Positions 7,529 to 16,528 of a DNA stretch of 64,000 nt are shown here, piece by piece (positions within the stretch are counted from its first letter, which is position 1; every line of letters starts with the position of its first letter). The notes below the pieces were generated by a model that was not told where the DNA came from, made no database searches, and saw only the letters and a program-made list of their open reading frames with translations. The DNA is taken from assembly GCF_018141525.1 (NCBI RefSeq), contig NZ_CP064655.1, positions 2,884,501 through 2,948,500 on the forward strand. The letters are read 5' to 3'. This DNA is from Miltoncostaea marina. Its GTDB lineage: Bacteria > Actinomycetota > Thermoleophilia > Miltoncostaeales > Miltoncostaeaceae. A program made the position numbers and the translations under genes.

Positions 7529-8983
7529 TCATCGCCGCATGAGATGGAAGCTCGGGAAGTACCCCTTGCCAGGGTCGTTCGCGTCGTCGTGGAGCTGGGT
7601 ATCGGGCACCCGGTTCCAGAGATGTCCGAGCATGACCGCGATCCCGTTCGGGCAGGCCATGAACAGGTGGGCCGTCCCGTCGAGGCCGTTCACCTGACGG
7701 CGAATCTCCTCGAACGCCGCGTAGACGAACCCCAGGCCGGCAGCCGCATCGGGGATCGATGTCTGCCCCGGCCCGACCGCGGGCGTGATGTTTACGAAGC
7801 GCGCAGCCGGGATTCCGGCGTTCTGCAGGTATTCGGTGGCATCCGCGGTCAGATCGGTGCTGACGCTGATGCCGATGACGATGTCGTCTCCGAGCCCAAG
7901 CTCGGTCGAGGCTACCTCGACGGGGCACGCGCCAGGCGTCAGATGGCTGTCGTAGTCGCGATAGGAGAGCCTGACCGCCGTCGTGCGCGGTAGCGCGTCC
8001 CCTGCGGCGAAGCCGACCGACAGCCGGAACGCTCCCTCGAGGCGCACTGACTCGTAGCCGGCGGCGCGCAGCGCGCCCGCTGCAGTGTCCAGTTCCGGCT
8101 TCAGCCGATCGCTCCATCCACGTGGGTCATGCAGACGTCGACGAAGCGCCGGAGAGTCGCCGACGAACAGCTCTACCCAGTCGAGGGCCTCCGTGGCGCT
8201 CTCCGCCGAGTCCGAGTGGTCGATCGCCTGAATGAGGAGCGTCGCCTCGCGTTCGGTGCGAGCGAAGCTGCGGGTGGCCTCCCGCAGCGTGTCGGGATCG
8301 AGGCAGCGACAGCCGGTGCTGATGAGCTCCCGCACCATCCCGACCGCCACGATGACGTCATCGGGTAGCCCTCGTAGCCCGACCGCGCTCATGCGCTCCC
8401 GGCACATGTCGCGCAACTCCTCGAGTGAGGCGCCGCCAGGCTTGATCGCGAAGTGCTCGAGCATTCCGAGGAGCTCCTGCTCGCTGATGCCGAGGTGATC
8501 GGCCCAGTCCTTGCGGATTTCGCCCGAGGCCGAGCCGGAGGCCTCAAGCGCTAAGCGCGGGACCAGCTTCGCGTCGCGCCCGCCGAGATGGCGGAGGATC
8601 GGGTCAGCGTGGGTGACCAGGCGGTTCGTGATCAGGACCATCTCCGGCGGGCCGCTCTCGGTGGCCAGCGCTTGGTAGCTCCCGTGGAACCGCTTCAGCG
8701 GGCTCGGCCCGCCCGTCCGGGACGGTGTCGTGAACCACTCGTGCGTGAGCGGTTGGGCCTGGGCGACCACGTACTTGATCTGGTGGTAGAGCGTCGGCTT
8801 GTCGCGCCGATGCACGACGAGGTCGTCCACGTTGCCGGCGTAGCCGACCTCGAACTCCACCCGCGTGACCCCGCTCTCCTTACGCAGCAGCTGCAGAGCG
8901 TGGAACCAGGTGAGCAGGTGCTGGTAGTCGTCGCCACTCAGCCTCGCGCCGCTCGGGCTTGGAAGACCGGAGCCGCCGCTCAT
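7529..8983 (-). CDS. cap4: CBASS effector Cap4 (DUF4297 nuclease + SAVED)
   Basis: 484 residues; ATG 8983 overlaps the cap3 stop as ATGA. The N-terminal DUF4297-type domain shows GDDYQHLLTWFHALQLL (17-33), VEFEVGY with E44, VDDLVV with D53-D54 and QIKYVV with K70: a PD-(D/E)xK nuclease layout with D..QxK. The C-terminal SAVED domain ends with the typical block AHLFMACPNGIAVMLGHLWN near residue 440-460, which senses the cyclic oligonucleotide. In characterised Cap4 proteins, ligand binding triggers oligomerisation and indiscriminate dsDNA degradation. It is the last gene of the four-gene CBASS operon and is the killing arm. Upstream in-frame sequence to 9232 belongs to cap3 in another frame. 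Confidence 0.9.
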   Translation of the reverse strand: MSGGSGLPSPSGARLSGDDYQHLLTWFHALQLLRKESGVTRVEFEVGYAGNVDDLVVHRRDKPTLYHQIKYVVAQAQPLTHEWFTTPSRTGGPSPLKRFHGSYQALATESGPPEMVLITNRLVTHADPILRHLGGRDAKLVPRLALEASGSASGEIRKDWADHLGISEQELLGMLEHFAIKPGGASLEELRDMCRERMSAVGLRGLPDDVIVAVGMVRELISTGCRCLDPDTLREATRSFARTEREATLLIQAIDHSDSAESATEALDWVELFVGDSPALRRRLHDPRGWSDRLKPELDTAAGALRAAGYESVRLEGAFRLSVGFAAGDALPRTTAVRLSYRDYDSHLTPGACPVEVASTELGLGDDIVIGISVSTDLTADATEYLQNAGIPAARFVNITPAVGPGQTSIPDAAAGLGFVYAAFEEIRRQVNGLDGTAHLFMACPNGIAVMLGHLWNRVPDTQLHDDANDPGKGYFPSFHLMRR

Positions 8984-9489
8984 GCGTGCGACCTCCTCGT
9001 CAGGCGGGTACCTCCCGCAGGCCTCTCCCCTGTCGGCAGGGGGCCGGCGCAGACGACCCGAAGCTGGCGAAGCGATCTCCCGGACCACTGTCGCGCATCT
9101 AGGGCGTAGCCGTTGGCGGTCCGGCGCGCGATGAGGAGGACCGGGCGCGGGCAGTCGCCGGTCGCGGCCAGGAGCTTGACGGTGTCGATGTCGGTCAAGC
9201 TCGGCGGCACGTCGATGGGGTGCGAGTGCCACTCACCGAGGTAACCGAGGCGGCGATCGTGGCGGGCGGCGCGCCGTACCGCCGCCTGGCGTGATCCCTT
9301 CGGCGGCTCGTAGAACCGCGGCCGCGGGTGGGAGGTCGTCAACTCGATCGCCTGGGTGATCCACGGGCGTCCGGCGGAGTGCACGCCGACGAGTACCCCG
9401 CCTGTCTCGTTCGGGTGCGCGCGCTCGGCCGCCAGGCGGATCGCCGCCGCGGCGTCTTCACTCAGCCAGCTGCGCCAGCTCGCGCTCAT
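8980..9489 (-). CDS. cap3: CBASS JAB/JAMM isopeptidase Cap3
   Basis: 169 residues; the ATG at 9489 forms an ATGA overlap with cap2. JAMM zinc-protease signature: upstream glutamate in PNETGGVLVG, and the metal motif EWHSHPIDVPPSLTDID with H, H and D ligands plus the serine. The spacing between the second His and the Ser is six residues, one fewer than in most JAMM proteins. Cap3 proteins of type II CBASS cleave the conjugate formed by Cap2 and thereby limit CD-NTase priming. Position directly between cap2 and cap4 supports the assignment. Confidence 0.9.
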   Translation of the reverse strand: MSASWRSWLSEDAAAAIRLAAERAHPNETGGVLVGVHSAGRPWITQAIELTTSHPRPRFYEPPKGSRQAAVRRAARHDRRLGYLGEWHSHPIDVPPSLTDIDTVKLLAATGDCPRPVLLIARRTANGYALDARQWSGRSLRQLRVVCAGPLPTGERPAGGTRLTRRSHA

Positions 9490-11021
9490 GACACGGTGCC
9501 GATCCGGTCGAACGGCGGCTCGGTCAGCGGCCGGAAGACGACGATCCGCTCGTCCTCGAACAGGAAGCGGCCCGTAAGCAGATCGATCGCCGACTCGGCA
9601 AGCGCGGCGGCTATCGAGTGGACCGCTAGGGGAGAGGCGTTGTTCACCGGTGCCGAGCAGCCGACCTCGAACCGCGGTGCCTCGTCCTCGGACGGCGGGA
9701 TCACCGGATATCCGGGCGGCTTGCGCAGCCACAGCGGGGTGTCGGTCTCCCGTGCCTGGCGACGCACGCGTCCGACAGCCCCCTCCCGGTAGAGCGCCGC
9801 CGAGACCATCGGAACCTCGGCTTTGGCAGCGACGTGGGCGAGCAGCATGGTGAAGGAGGTGAGGCCGGTCGCATCGATGAGCAGGTCACGATTGGTTGCC
9901 GCCCCGGCAAGAAGGGTCGCGTTCCACGTCGACCTCCTCTGCTTCTGGGTCTTCGTCCAGGGGGCGTGCTGGCCGATCTCGAACGACAGCGCATCCACCT
10001 TCGGGCTTGCCACGAACAACTCGCCTGCGACGTGGCGCACCACGTTGCCGGGCCGCAGCCGCTCGTGGTCGACGATGCCGATCGTGCCGATGCCGCACTC
10101 GGCGAGGATCAGGGCGGCGTGGGACCCGATGGCGCCGGCGCCGAAGAGGGTGATCGACTGCGTCGCGAGCAGCTCGGCGTCCGGTCCGGCCCGCAGCATC
10201 AGGGTCTCCTGATCCGTCGGGGCGACCTCGATGGCGCACACGACCGCCTCCCCGGACTCCTGCTCGGCCAGCAGGACCAGCGCCTCGCGGCCGAACTCGC
10301 GGTCCCAGGCGACGAGCAGCACTTGAGGGAGGCCTCGGTCCCGGACCTTCGCCATGCGCTTGTCGAGGTTGCTCCGCTGGCGCCCGTCGAGCAGCGACCG
10401 GATCTCCTCAAGGTTCTTGGGTCGGCGGTTCGGCGGGGTGGCTATCAGGTACCAGCGGCCGGTGACCGGCCCGTTCCGGCCGGGCTCGATCGTGAGCCGT
10501 GTGCCGGCCTTGTCCCAGGAGGCGACGATGTGGCCCAGACGGGCGTCGCGCTCGTCGAGAGCCAGGCGCGCCAATTCGACCGTGGCGAGCCCCGGCCTCC
10601 TGCGCTGGAAGTCGAGGTGGCCGTCGAGGGCGAAGTCCTCAAGCTGGAATCCATCGCGGGTGCGCGCCGCCCACTCGGCGATCCGGGCGCGGTATCCCTG
10701 CCACGTCGTCCACTGGGCCGAGCTGGCGCCCGATGCCCAGAGACAGACCTCGCCATTGGCACCCACGTGGTCTGCGTCGAGGCCCTCGACGATTAGGCGC
10801 GGATGCTGGAAAGGCCAACCGTCGCGAAACTCGATCACCATCGTCTCGGCGTTCGTGTGTTCGCGCAGCTCGTCGGCGATGGGACCTCGCCACAGTCCGA
10901 GGTCACCTTCGACGGGCTCGAACCCGTGCTCGATCAGCTCAGTCTGGAAGCGCTCCAGCGACGCTTGATCGAGGGTGTCAGGACCCGGCGAAGCCACCGG
11001 CCTCACGAGATCCGACGGCAC
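9486..11021 (-). CDS. cap2: CBASS ubiquitin-transfer-like E2-E1 fusion Cap2
   Basis: 511 residues. The N-terminal E2-like domain (about 20-135) carries WPFQHPRLIVEG and the catalytic cysteine C93 in NGEVCLW. The E1-like ThiF/MoeB domain (about 285-500) has the ATP-binding loop FGAGAIGS (293-300), DHERLRPGNVVRH (318-330) and the catalytic cysteine C455 in FEVGCSAPVNNAS. This all-in-one layout is the type II CBASS Cap2 that conjugates the CD-NTase C-terminus to a target and raises second-messenger output. It overlaps the CD-NTase 3' end by 44 bases. All key residues are present, so the enzyme should be active. Confidence 0.93.
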   Translation of the reverse strand: MPSDLVRPVASPGPDTLDQASLERFQTELIEHGFEPVEGDLGLWRGPIADELREHTNAETMVIEFRDGWPFQHPRLIVEGLDADHVGANGEVCLWASGASSAQWTTWQGYRARIAEWAARTRDGFQLEDFALDGHLDFQRRRPGLATVELARLALDERDARLGHIVASWDKAGTRLTIEPGRNGPVTGRWYLIATPPNRRPKNLEEIRSLLDGRQRSNLDKRMAKVRDRGLPQVLLVAWDREFGREALVLLAEQESGEAVVCAIEVAPTDQETLMLRAGPDAELLATQSITLFGAGAIGSHAALILAECGIGTIGIVDHERLRPGNVVRHVAGELFVASPKVDALSFEIGQHAPWTKTQKQRRSTWNATLLAGAATNRDLLIDATGLTSFTMLLAHVAAKAEVPMVSAALYREGAVGRVRRQARETDTPLWLRKPPGYPVIPPSEDEAPRFEVGCSAPVNNASPLAVHSIAAALAESAIDLLTGRFLFEDERIVVFRPLTEPPFDRIGTVS

Positions 11022-11976
11022 CGGTCGAAGTCACGCGCGAGATCGAGCGCCCCTCGTCGTCACAGCCATCGGGCAGCGGGAAACAGGCGCCCCGGTCGTT
11101 GTCGCCGAGGATGCGGCGCCAGATCACCGCGGCCGGGCATCGCTCCATCGTAAGTGCAGCGGCGGCATCGTCAGCAAGCTCGCCGAACACCTCGGCGGCG
11201 TGGTCAAGCTCCTCCTGCTCGGGGGCCGGCTCGTAGGGCTTGTCGAGTGCCGAATCGGTAAGCTCGTCCGCTGAGGCCAGTTGGTCCGCGATCAAGCGCA
11301 GTGCCGCAGCGAAGATCTCGGCGAAGCTCTCGCCCGGCACGCCCGCCTCGAACGACCGATAGGCGAGCAGCTCGAAGTACAGGCCGCCGGGCTTGGCGTC
11401 GCCAAGGTGGTGCTTGCGGGTCTGTCGCACGAGCTTGACCGTCGGCACGTAGGCGCCCTGCCCGTCGACCTTCGGGTCCTTGTTCATGGCGGTCGTCAGC
11501 GAACCGAGCTTGAGTGGGTCGGTCTCCACCCACCGGTCCGCGTCCGGATCGCCCCAAGTGTCGGTATCCCGACTCGGGATGGCCCAACGCGAACCGGACC
11601 TCACGGCGGGGACGGCGTCCACCGCGAACCCATCGACCTCGAAGTCGACCTTGATCGACCGGCGTTGCCGCGATGCTCGCTCCCCATACTCGTCGGTGAG
11701 CACCTTCGCGACGTGGTCGAAGACCTCGCCGGGGTCGGCGTCGGTCGTCAGCTCGGTGAGGCGCATGAAGACGTCGACGTCCTTGCCTGGGTGGATGCCC
11801 GTGTGGCGCGCGTAGGAGCCGATCAAGATGGAGTCGATACCCCACTCGCGGAGGGTCTCGTCGGCCTCGGGGACCTCTCTGATCTCCGTGTGCGCGCTGA
11901 TTGCGCGCTCGCGCTTTTCACCATTGACCTCGATGCGGGCTAGGGCCTTCTTGAACTGGTCGGGCAGGGTCTCCAC
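10978..11976 (-). CDS. cdnD: CBASS CD-NTase (cGAS/DncV-like nucleotidyltransferase)
   Basis: 332 residues, GTG start with GAGGTGAG about five bases upstream. Nucleotidyltransferase core: G53-S54 in LIGSYARHTG, D66 and D68 in GKDVDVFM, third acidic residue D111 in VDFEVDG. The C-terminal part contains AAVIWRRILGDNDRGACFPL, like the conserved helix and FP motif seen near the end of many CD-NTases. It makes a cyclic oligonucleotide on phage infection that activates Cap4. The clade letter is a guess: Cap4/SAVED effectors commonly pair with clade D enzymes making cyclic trinucleotides. First gene of the operon. The C-terminal tail ends in Gly-Ser, compatible with Cap2 conjugation. Confidence 0.9.
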   Translation of the reverse strand: METLPDQFKKALARIEVNGEKRERAISAHTEIREVPEADETLREWGIDSILIGSYARHTGIHPGKDVDVFMRLTELTTDADPGEVFDHVAKVLTDEYGERASRQRRSIKVDFEVDGFAVDAVPAVRSGSRWAIPSRDTDTWGDPDADRWVETDPLKLGSLTTAMNKDPKVDGQGAYVPTVKLVRQTRKHHLGDAKPGGLYFELLAYRSFEAGVPGESFAEIFAAALRLIADQLASADELTDSALDKPYEPAPEQEELDHAAEVFGELADDAAAALTMERCPAAVIWRRILGDNDRGACFPLPDGCDDEGRSISRVTSTGAVGSREAGGFAGS

Positions 11977-12133
11977 CGCTCACCTCGTTGTCGACGTCCG
12001 AACAGAAGTAGCACGCGGCTCGGACACGGAAGCGACATATCCGCGTTCGAGGTCGCGAAGTCCACCGCAGGGAGACGCGTCGCTCCTGCGAACGGCCCAA
12101 GGGGGATCCGGGGCCACCTGTAGAACCGTCCTC
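11977..12133. promoter_or_regulatory. Divergent promoter region, CBASS operon / toxin-antitoxin locus
   Basis: 157 bases separate the GTG of the CD-NTase (minus) from the GTG of the toxin gene (plus). It must carry the promoters of both, but I see no confident -35/-10 pair. It is clearly less GC-rich in places (e.g. 12000-12020). Confidence 0.4.
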
Positions 12134-12522
12134 GTGACACCGACGGCCAAGGGACGAGCAGCGGCGTCAGCCGGCCCCGCCAGCTACGTCGTGGTCTACG
12201 ACGAGGATGCGGCGTCGGAGCTGGCGGAGATCCGCGACAAGGCGCTTCGCCGGGCGGTCCTGGCATCGGTCGAGAAGCTGAGGCTTCTCGGGTCCAAGAC
12301 GATCGAGCCGCACGCCAAGAAGGTCGAGGGAGCCAAGAGCTGCGGGAGCTACGACCTCGCGGCGGGCAGAGCACGATCAGGCCGCTGTACGTCCAGCGCG
12401 GCGAGCGGGAGTTCGTCATTCTGACGATCGGCCCCGAGGCGCAGGCCGACCCAAGAGGGTTCACGCGCGCGGTCGACCGCGCCAAAGACCGAGCAGCGGC
12501 GCGGTACGGAATCGAGGCCTAG
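12134..12522 (+). pseudogene. RelE/HigB-family toxin, frameshifted
   Basis: The first frame (GTG 12134) reads ASYVVVYDEDAASELAEIRD and continues to KKVEGAKS, the first half of a phage-derived Gp49-like/HigB toxin. After about 12337 the family pattern continues only in another frame: LRELRPRGGQSTIRPLYVQR, then EFVILTIGPEAQ and the stop at 12520. The join needs one extra base (AGCTG where AGCCTG would restore S-L-R-E-L), and the 389-base span is one short of a multiple of three. The toxin is therefore inactive unless this is a sequencing slip in a CC run. It lies 65 bases upstream of its antitoxin. Confidence 0.8.
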
Positions 12523-12587
12523 CGCCGGCCGCTCAAGCGAGGGGCAGGCTGAAGCGATAACAAGCGTGGTATCGTTCGCACGGACGC

Positions 12588-13013
12588 ATGGTCGGCTGGA
12601 CGGTGGAGGCGAGAGTGGCTCGGCACAGCATCGACGAGTTGAAGACCCAGGGCGAGCTGCTCGCAGAGGAGCTCGCCGGCGATCCGGAGTTCCGGCGCGA
12701 GTGGGAGCGCCTTGCGCTCGCCCGAGCTGTCGGGGCCGAGGTCGTGCGCTTCCGCGCGGACCACGAGCTGTCCCAGCGCGAGCTCGCCAAGCGTCTGGGC
12801 ATGCGCCAGCCGCAGGTCGCCCGTCTCGAGAACGGCGAGCACAACCCCTCGCACGAGACCCTCGTGCTGCTGGCGAGCCGGCTCGGTATGGAGTTCAACA
12901 TCTCGATCGCTCCGGCCGACCGAAAGCCGGTCCTGCTGACCAAGCGGGCCAGGGAGGCGGCGACGACGCGCGTAGAGTCGGGGCAGGCGACGCTTCGGTT
13001 CACCGCGCTCTGA
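12588..13013 (+). CDS. XRE-family antitoxin (HigA-like)
   Basis: 141 residues. A lambda-repressor-type HTH occupies about 55-110: VRFRADHELSQRELAKRLGM, then RQPQVARLENGEHNPSHETL and the LASRLGMEF helix. The N-terminal helix (HSIDELKTQGELLAEEL) and a short C-terminal strand are common in antitoxins encoded after RelE/HigB toxins. It should bind the toxin and repress the pair's promoter. With the toxin frameshifted it may persist as a free repressor. Start at ATG 12588 is the first in frame; a later start would still keep the HTH. Confidence 0.85.
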   Translation: MVGWTVEARVARHSIDELKTQGELLAEELAGDPEFRREWERLALARAVGAEVVRFRADHELSQRELAKRLGMRQPQVARLENGEHNPSHETLVLLASRLGMEFNISIAPADRKPVLLTKRAREAATTRVESGQATLRFTAL

Positions 13014-13046
13014 AGCGCTCTAGGCCTGCCGCGTTGGCCAAGTGCC

Positions 13047-13066
13047 GGTATCCGGAGGTATCCGGA
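13047..13066. repeat. Tandem 10-bp repeat upstream of hsdM
   Basis: GGTATCCGGA occurs twice back to back (13047-13056 and 13057-13066), in the 272-base space between the antitoxin and hsdM. Two repeats one helical turn apart could be a repressor-binding site, or chance. Confidence 0.5.
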
Positions 13067-13237
13067 CCCGCTCGATCCGTCCGAGGATCCCGCGCTGACG
13101 ACGATTCGCCGGTCAGCAGGTGAAGGGGGAAGCGTGGGGGGTACTCCCGTGCGCGCGGCATCCTTCCGTCCGTGTTCGAGGTGGGATCGCCAAAGGCAGC
13201 CGGTAACCCAGGCCACCTCGGCTGCGCGTCTCCCCGA

Positions 13238-13256
13238 CCCCGGCGAAGCTTCGGGG
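13238..13256. promoter_or_regulatory. Palindrome upstream of hsdM
   Basis: A perfect 10-bp palindrome CGAAGCTTCG (13244-13253) is flanked by C-rich and G-rich arms (CCCCGG ... GGG), about 30 bases before the hsdM ATG. It could be an operator or a translational hairpin for the methyltransferase gene. Confidence 0.4.
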
Positions 13257-13285
13257 CTGAGGCCGTGCCCGGGTCGGAAGCGCGC

Positions 13286-15273
13286 ATGAGTCAGCTGCGC
13301 AATCACGCTGCGTTCATCTGGTCGATCGCGGAGACCCTGCGGGGTCCCTACAAGCGGTCCGAGTATGGGCACGTCATCCTGCCGTTCACTCTGATGCGCC
13401 GGCTCGATCAGGCGATGGAGGACACCAAGGACGCCGTCGTCGCCGAAGCAAAGCGTCGCCGCGATCAGGGAATCGAGAACGTTGAGCCTCTGCTTCGGCG
13501 TGTGGCCGGGCGCATGTTCTTCAACTCCTCGCCGCTTCGCTTCTCCCAGTTGCCGGCCGACCCGCGCCACATCGCGACGAACCTCGCTGCTTACATCGAT
13601 GGCTACTCCGAACACGCTGGCGCGGTCTTCGCCAACTTCGACTTTGAGCGACAGATCCAGCGCCTTGAGGAGCATGACCTGCTTCATGCCGTCGTCTCGA
13701 AGATGTGTGAGGTCGATCTCGCCCCTGAGCGGGTGTCCAACCTGGAGATGGGCTACACGTTCGAGGAGCTGATCAGAAGGTTCGCCGAGTCCTCGAACGA
13801 CGAGGCCGGCGAGCACTTCACGCCGCGCGAGGTCGTCCGCCTCATGGTCAACCTCCTGCTGGCCGGAGACGAGGAGGCGCTCGCCGGATCGGCCCCGATC
13901 CGGACCGTCTATGACTGCGCCTGCGGGACCGGCGGCATGCTGTCGGAGGCCGAGGCCCACATCCGCTCGATCAACCCGAGGGCCACCGTTCACCTGTTTG
14001 GGCAGGAGGTGAACCCGCAGTCGTATGCGATCTGCCTGGCCGACATGCTCATTCGCGGTCAGGATCCTTCGCATGTCGTGCGCGCGAACACGCTGACCAG
14101 CGACGCGCACCGCGGAGAGCATTTTCACTACGGGATCGCGAATCCGCCCTTCGGACGCGACTGGAAGGGGGAGTATCCGACCGTCAAGAAGGAGTTCGAC
14201 GCCGAGGGTTCGGAGGGACGCTTCGCCCCGGGTCTCCCTGGAAAGGACGATGGCCAGACGCTCTTTCTGCTGCAGCTGCTCTCCAAGATGAAGCCTGCGA
14301 TCGACCAGAGCGGCGATCTGCTCCCCGATGGTGGCTCGCGCGTGGCGATTGTCCACAACGGCTCGCCGCTCTTCTCCGGAGGACCGGGGTCAGGGTTGTC
14401 GGAGATCCGACGCCACGTTATCGAGAACGACCTGCTCGAAACGATCGTCGCGCTCCCCGAGCAGCTCTTCTACAACACGGCATCGCGTCGTACGTCTGGG
14501 TGCTGACGAACCGCAAGGCTCCCGACCGCTGCGGCAAGATCCAGTTGATCGACGCCCGTGATCTCTGGGTGAGGATGCGAAGGAGCCTGGGCGAGAAGCG
14601 CCGTGAGATGACGTCGGAGCATGTGGATGAGGTCACTCGCCTTCACGGCGAGTTGGCCGACGGGCCGCGGGTAATGGTCCGGCCGAACGACTTCTTCGCG
14701 TACCGGAGGATCACGGTAGAGCGCCCCTTGCGTGGCTACTGGGTCGTCGATGACACGACTTGGAGTGATGCGGACGGCCCCGATGGGCCGCTGGCGAAGC
14801 TCGACGCCGAGCAGCGCGCCGCCGCACTCACGTCGCTCAAGAAGATGACCCCGGCGCGATACGAGGACGAGGGCGCTGCTCGCGCTGCCCTCAAGGCGGC
14901 CATCGTGCCGGCGCTGGGCGCGGCAAGGGCTCCCCTTCTCAAGGCTCTTGCTGCGACATGTTTCGTCCGCGACCCGGGAGCTTCGCCTGTTCGGGACACG
15001 AAGGACCAGATGCTCCGTGATCCCGAGTTGCGCGACGCGGAGATCGTCCCGTGGCTCGAAGATGTTCAGGACTACCTCGAAGAGGAGGTCCTCCCATGGG
15101 CGGGCGACGCCTACGTGACGGATCCCGAGGGGCGCCAGGGCTACGAGATCCCGTTCACCCGGCTCTTCCACCAACCGATCGAGCCGCGCTCGAGCTCAGA
15201 GATACGACACGAGATCCGGGCCCTCGACGGTGACTTCCGCATGGCGATCGAGGCGGTTCTCGATGGCGACTAG
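13286..15273 (+). pseudogene. hsdM: Type I restriction-modification methyltransferase subunit HsdM, frameshifted
   Basis: ATG 13286 (MSQLRNHAAFIWSIAETLRG) opens a normal HsdM. Visible are the N-terminal helical domain, the SAM motif DCACGTGG (210-217) and the N6-adenine catalytic motif NPPF (286-289). After LPEQLFYNT the frame breaks: the expected ...NTGIASYVWVLTNRK is restored only by one extra G near 14482 (ACGGCATC for ACGGGCATC). The rest (LTNRKAPDRCGKIQLIDARD ... VLDGD, stop 15271) continues in the second frame with full-length C-terminal sequence. The span is one base short of 663 codons. Either the modification subunit is dead, or this is a homopolymer sequencing error. hsdS overlaps the 3' end by 11 bases. 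Confidence 0.88.
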
Positions 15274-16528
15274 AACCGCTCCGCTGTGGTCACTCGCCAC
15301 ATGCAATGACGAGGCGCTGGCCGAGGACACGTACCCTGACCTCGAGTTCGAGTACATCGACATCGGCAACGTCTCGACGGCACGCATCAAAGGCTCGGTG
15401 CGCGTGGCCTTCGGAGATGCCCCGAGTCGCGCTCGGCGTGTCGTGAGGTCTGGTGACCTGATCATCTCGACCGTCCGAACCTATCTAAGAGCTGTCGCCA
15501 CTGTTCCTCCCGACCGCGACGGCGACGTCGTCTCGACCGGATTCGCCGTGCTGCGAGCGAGGCCTGGGGTAAGCGCTCGATACCTGTACTACGTGGTCCT
15601 GGACCCAGGTTTCATCGACCGGGTCGTGGCGCGCTCTGAAGGGGTCAGCTATCCGGCAATCACCACGAACCGCCTCGTCCGGCTGCACGTCTGGAGTCGG
15701 ACGCCCGAGGCGCAGACCGACATCGCCAGCTTTCTGGACCGAGAATGCGATCGGATCGAGTCCGCGTCACGTAGCTGCGCCGCCCTCGGCGGGCGCCTTC
15801 GCGATCTCGAGCGCGACATCGCCGACCGGCTCGTGGGCGGCCTCGAGACGAGGCCCCTCAAGAGTATGGCGACGGTGCAGTCCGGGCTCACCCTGAACGA
15901 GGCGCAGACACGCGAGGCCCACGTCGAGCTGCCGTACCTTCGAGTTGCCAACGTCAAAGCTGGCTGGATCGACTTGAGCGAGGTCAAGCATACCGCAGTC
16001 GCCCCAGACGAGATTCCCCGCTTCTCGCTTCGCGAAGGCGACCTGCTTCTCACTGAGGGCGGTGACCTTGACAAGCTGGGACGCGGAGCGGTCTGGAGCG
16101 GGGCCATCGCGCCCTGCCTCTTCCAGAATCACGTCTTCGCGGTCAGGCCGCGGACCTCCAGGTGCATCCCTGCGTTTCTGTCGTGGGCCACGCGCTCGTC
16201 CGCCGCTCGTGACTACTTCCAGGCTACGGCGAGCCGAATCACCAACATCGCCTCTACGAACAAGGAGAAGCTGGGACGCTGGCCGGTGGCGACTGGAGAG
16301 GAGGAGGAGCTTCGGCGTCGGCTCGCCCGAGCCGATGAGGAGTGGGCACACGCCACGGAGGCCTGGAAAGCGTCGAGCCGACTCGTGGGACTGCTCGCGG
16401 AGTATCGCGACTCCGTGGTCCACGAGGCGGTCGCAGGCAAGCTCGACGTCGCCGCGGCCTCGGAGGCGATGATGAGCGAGAGACTGCACGCCGTCGCGGA
16501 GGGCGAAGCGGACCGGGTGAGCGCCTAG
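15263..16528 (+). CDS. hsdS: Type I restriction-modification specificity subunit HsdS
   Basis: 421 residues from ATG 15263. Two target-recognition domains are visible: the first with YIDIGNVSTARIKGS and GDLIISTVRTYLRAVA, the second with YLRVANVKAGWIDLSEVKHT and GDLLLTEGGDLDKLGRG. Each is followed by a helical spacer (IASFLDRECDRIESASR; LARADEEWAHATEAW). This two-TRD layout specifies a bipartite recognition site; the sequence recognised cannot be predicted here. It ends at the base before the hsdR ATG. Confidence 0.92.
   Translation: MATRTAPLWSLATCNDEALAEDTYPDLEFEYIDIGNVSTARIKGSVRVAFGDAPSRARRVVRSGDLIISTVRTYLRAVATVPPDRDGDVVSTGFAVLRARPGVSARYLYYVVLDPGFIDRVVARSEGVSYPAITTNRLVRLHVWSRTPEAQTDIASFLDRECDRIESASRSCAALGGRLRDLERDIADRLVGGLETRPLKSMATVQSGLTLNEAQTREAHVELPYLRVANVKAGWIDLSEVKHTAVAPDEIPRFSLREGDLLLTEGGDLDKLGRGAVWSGAIAPCLFQNHVFAVRPRTSRCIPAFLSWATRSSAARDYFQATASRITNIASTNKEKLGRWPVATGEEEELRRRLARADEEWAHATEAWKASSRLVGLLAEYRDSVVHEAVAGKLDVAAASEAMMSERLHAVAEGEADRVSA

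Noticed and set aside
12600-14356. Minus-strand open frame of 607 codons opposite the antitoxin and hsdM
   Set aside because: The plus strand has HTH and methyltransferase motifs; the minus frame is a composition artefact.
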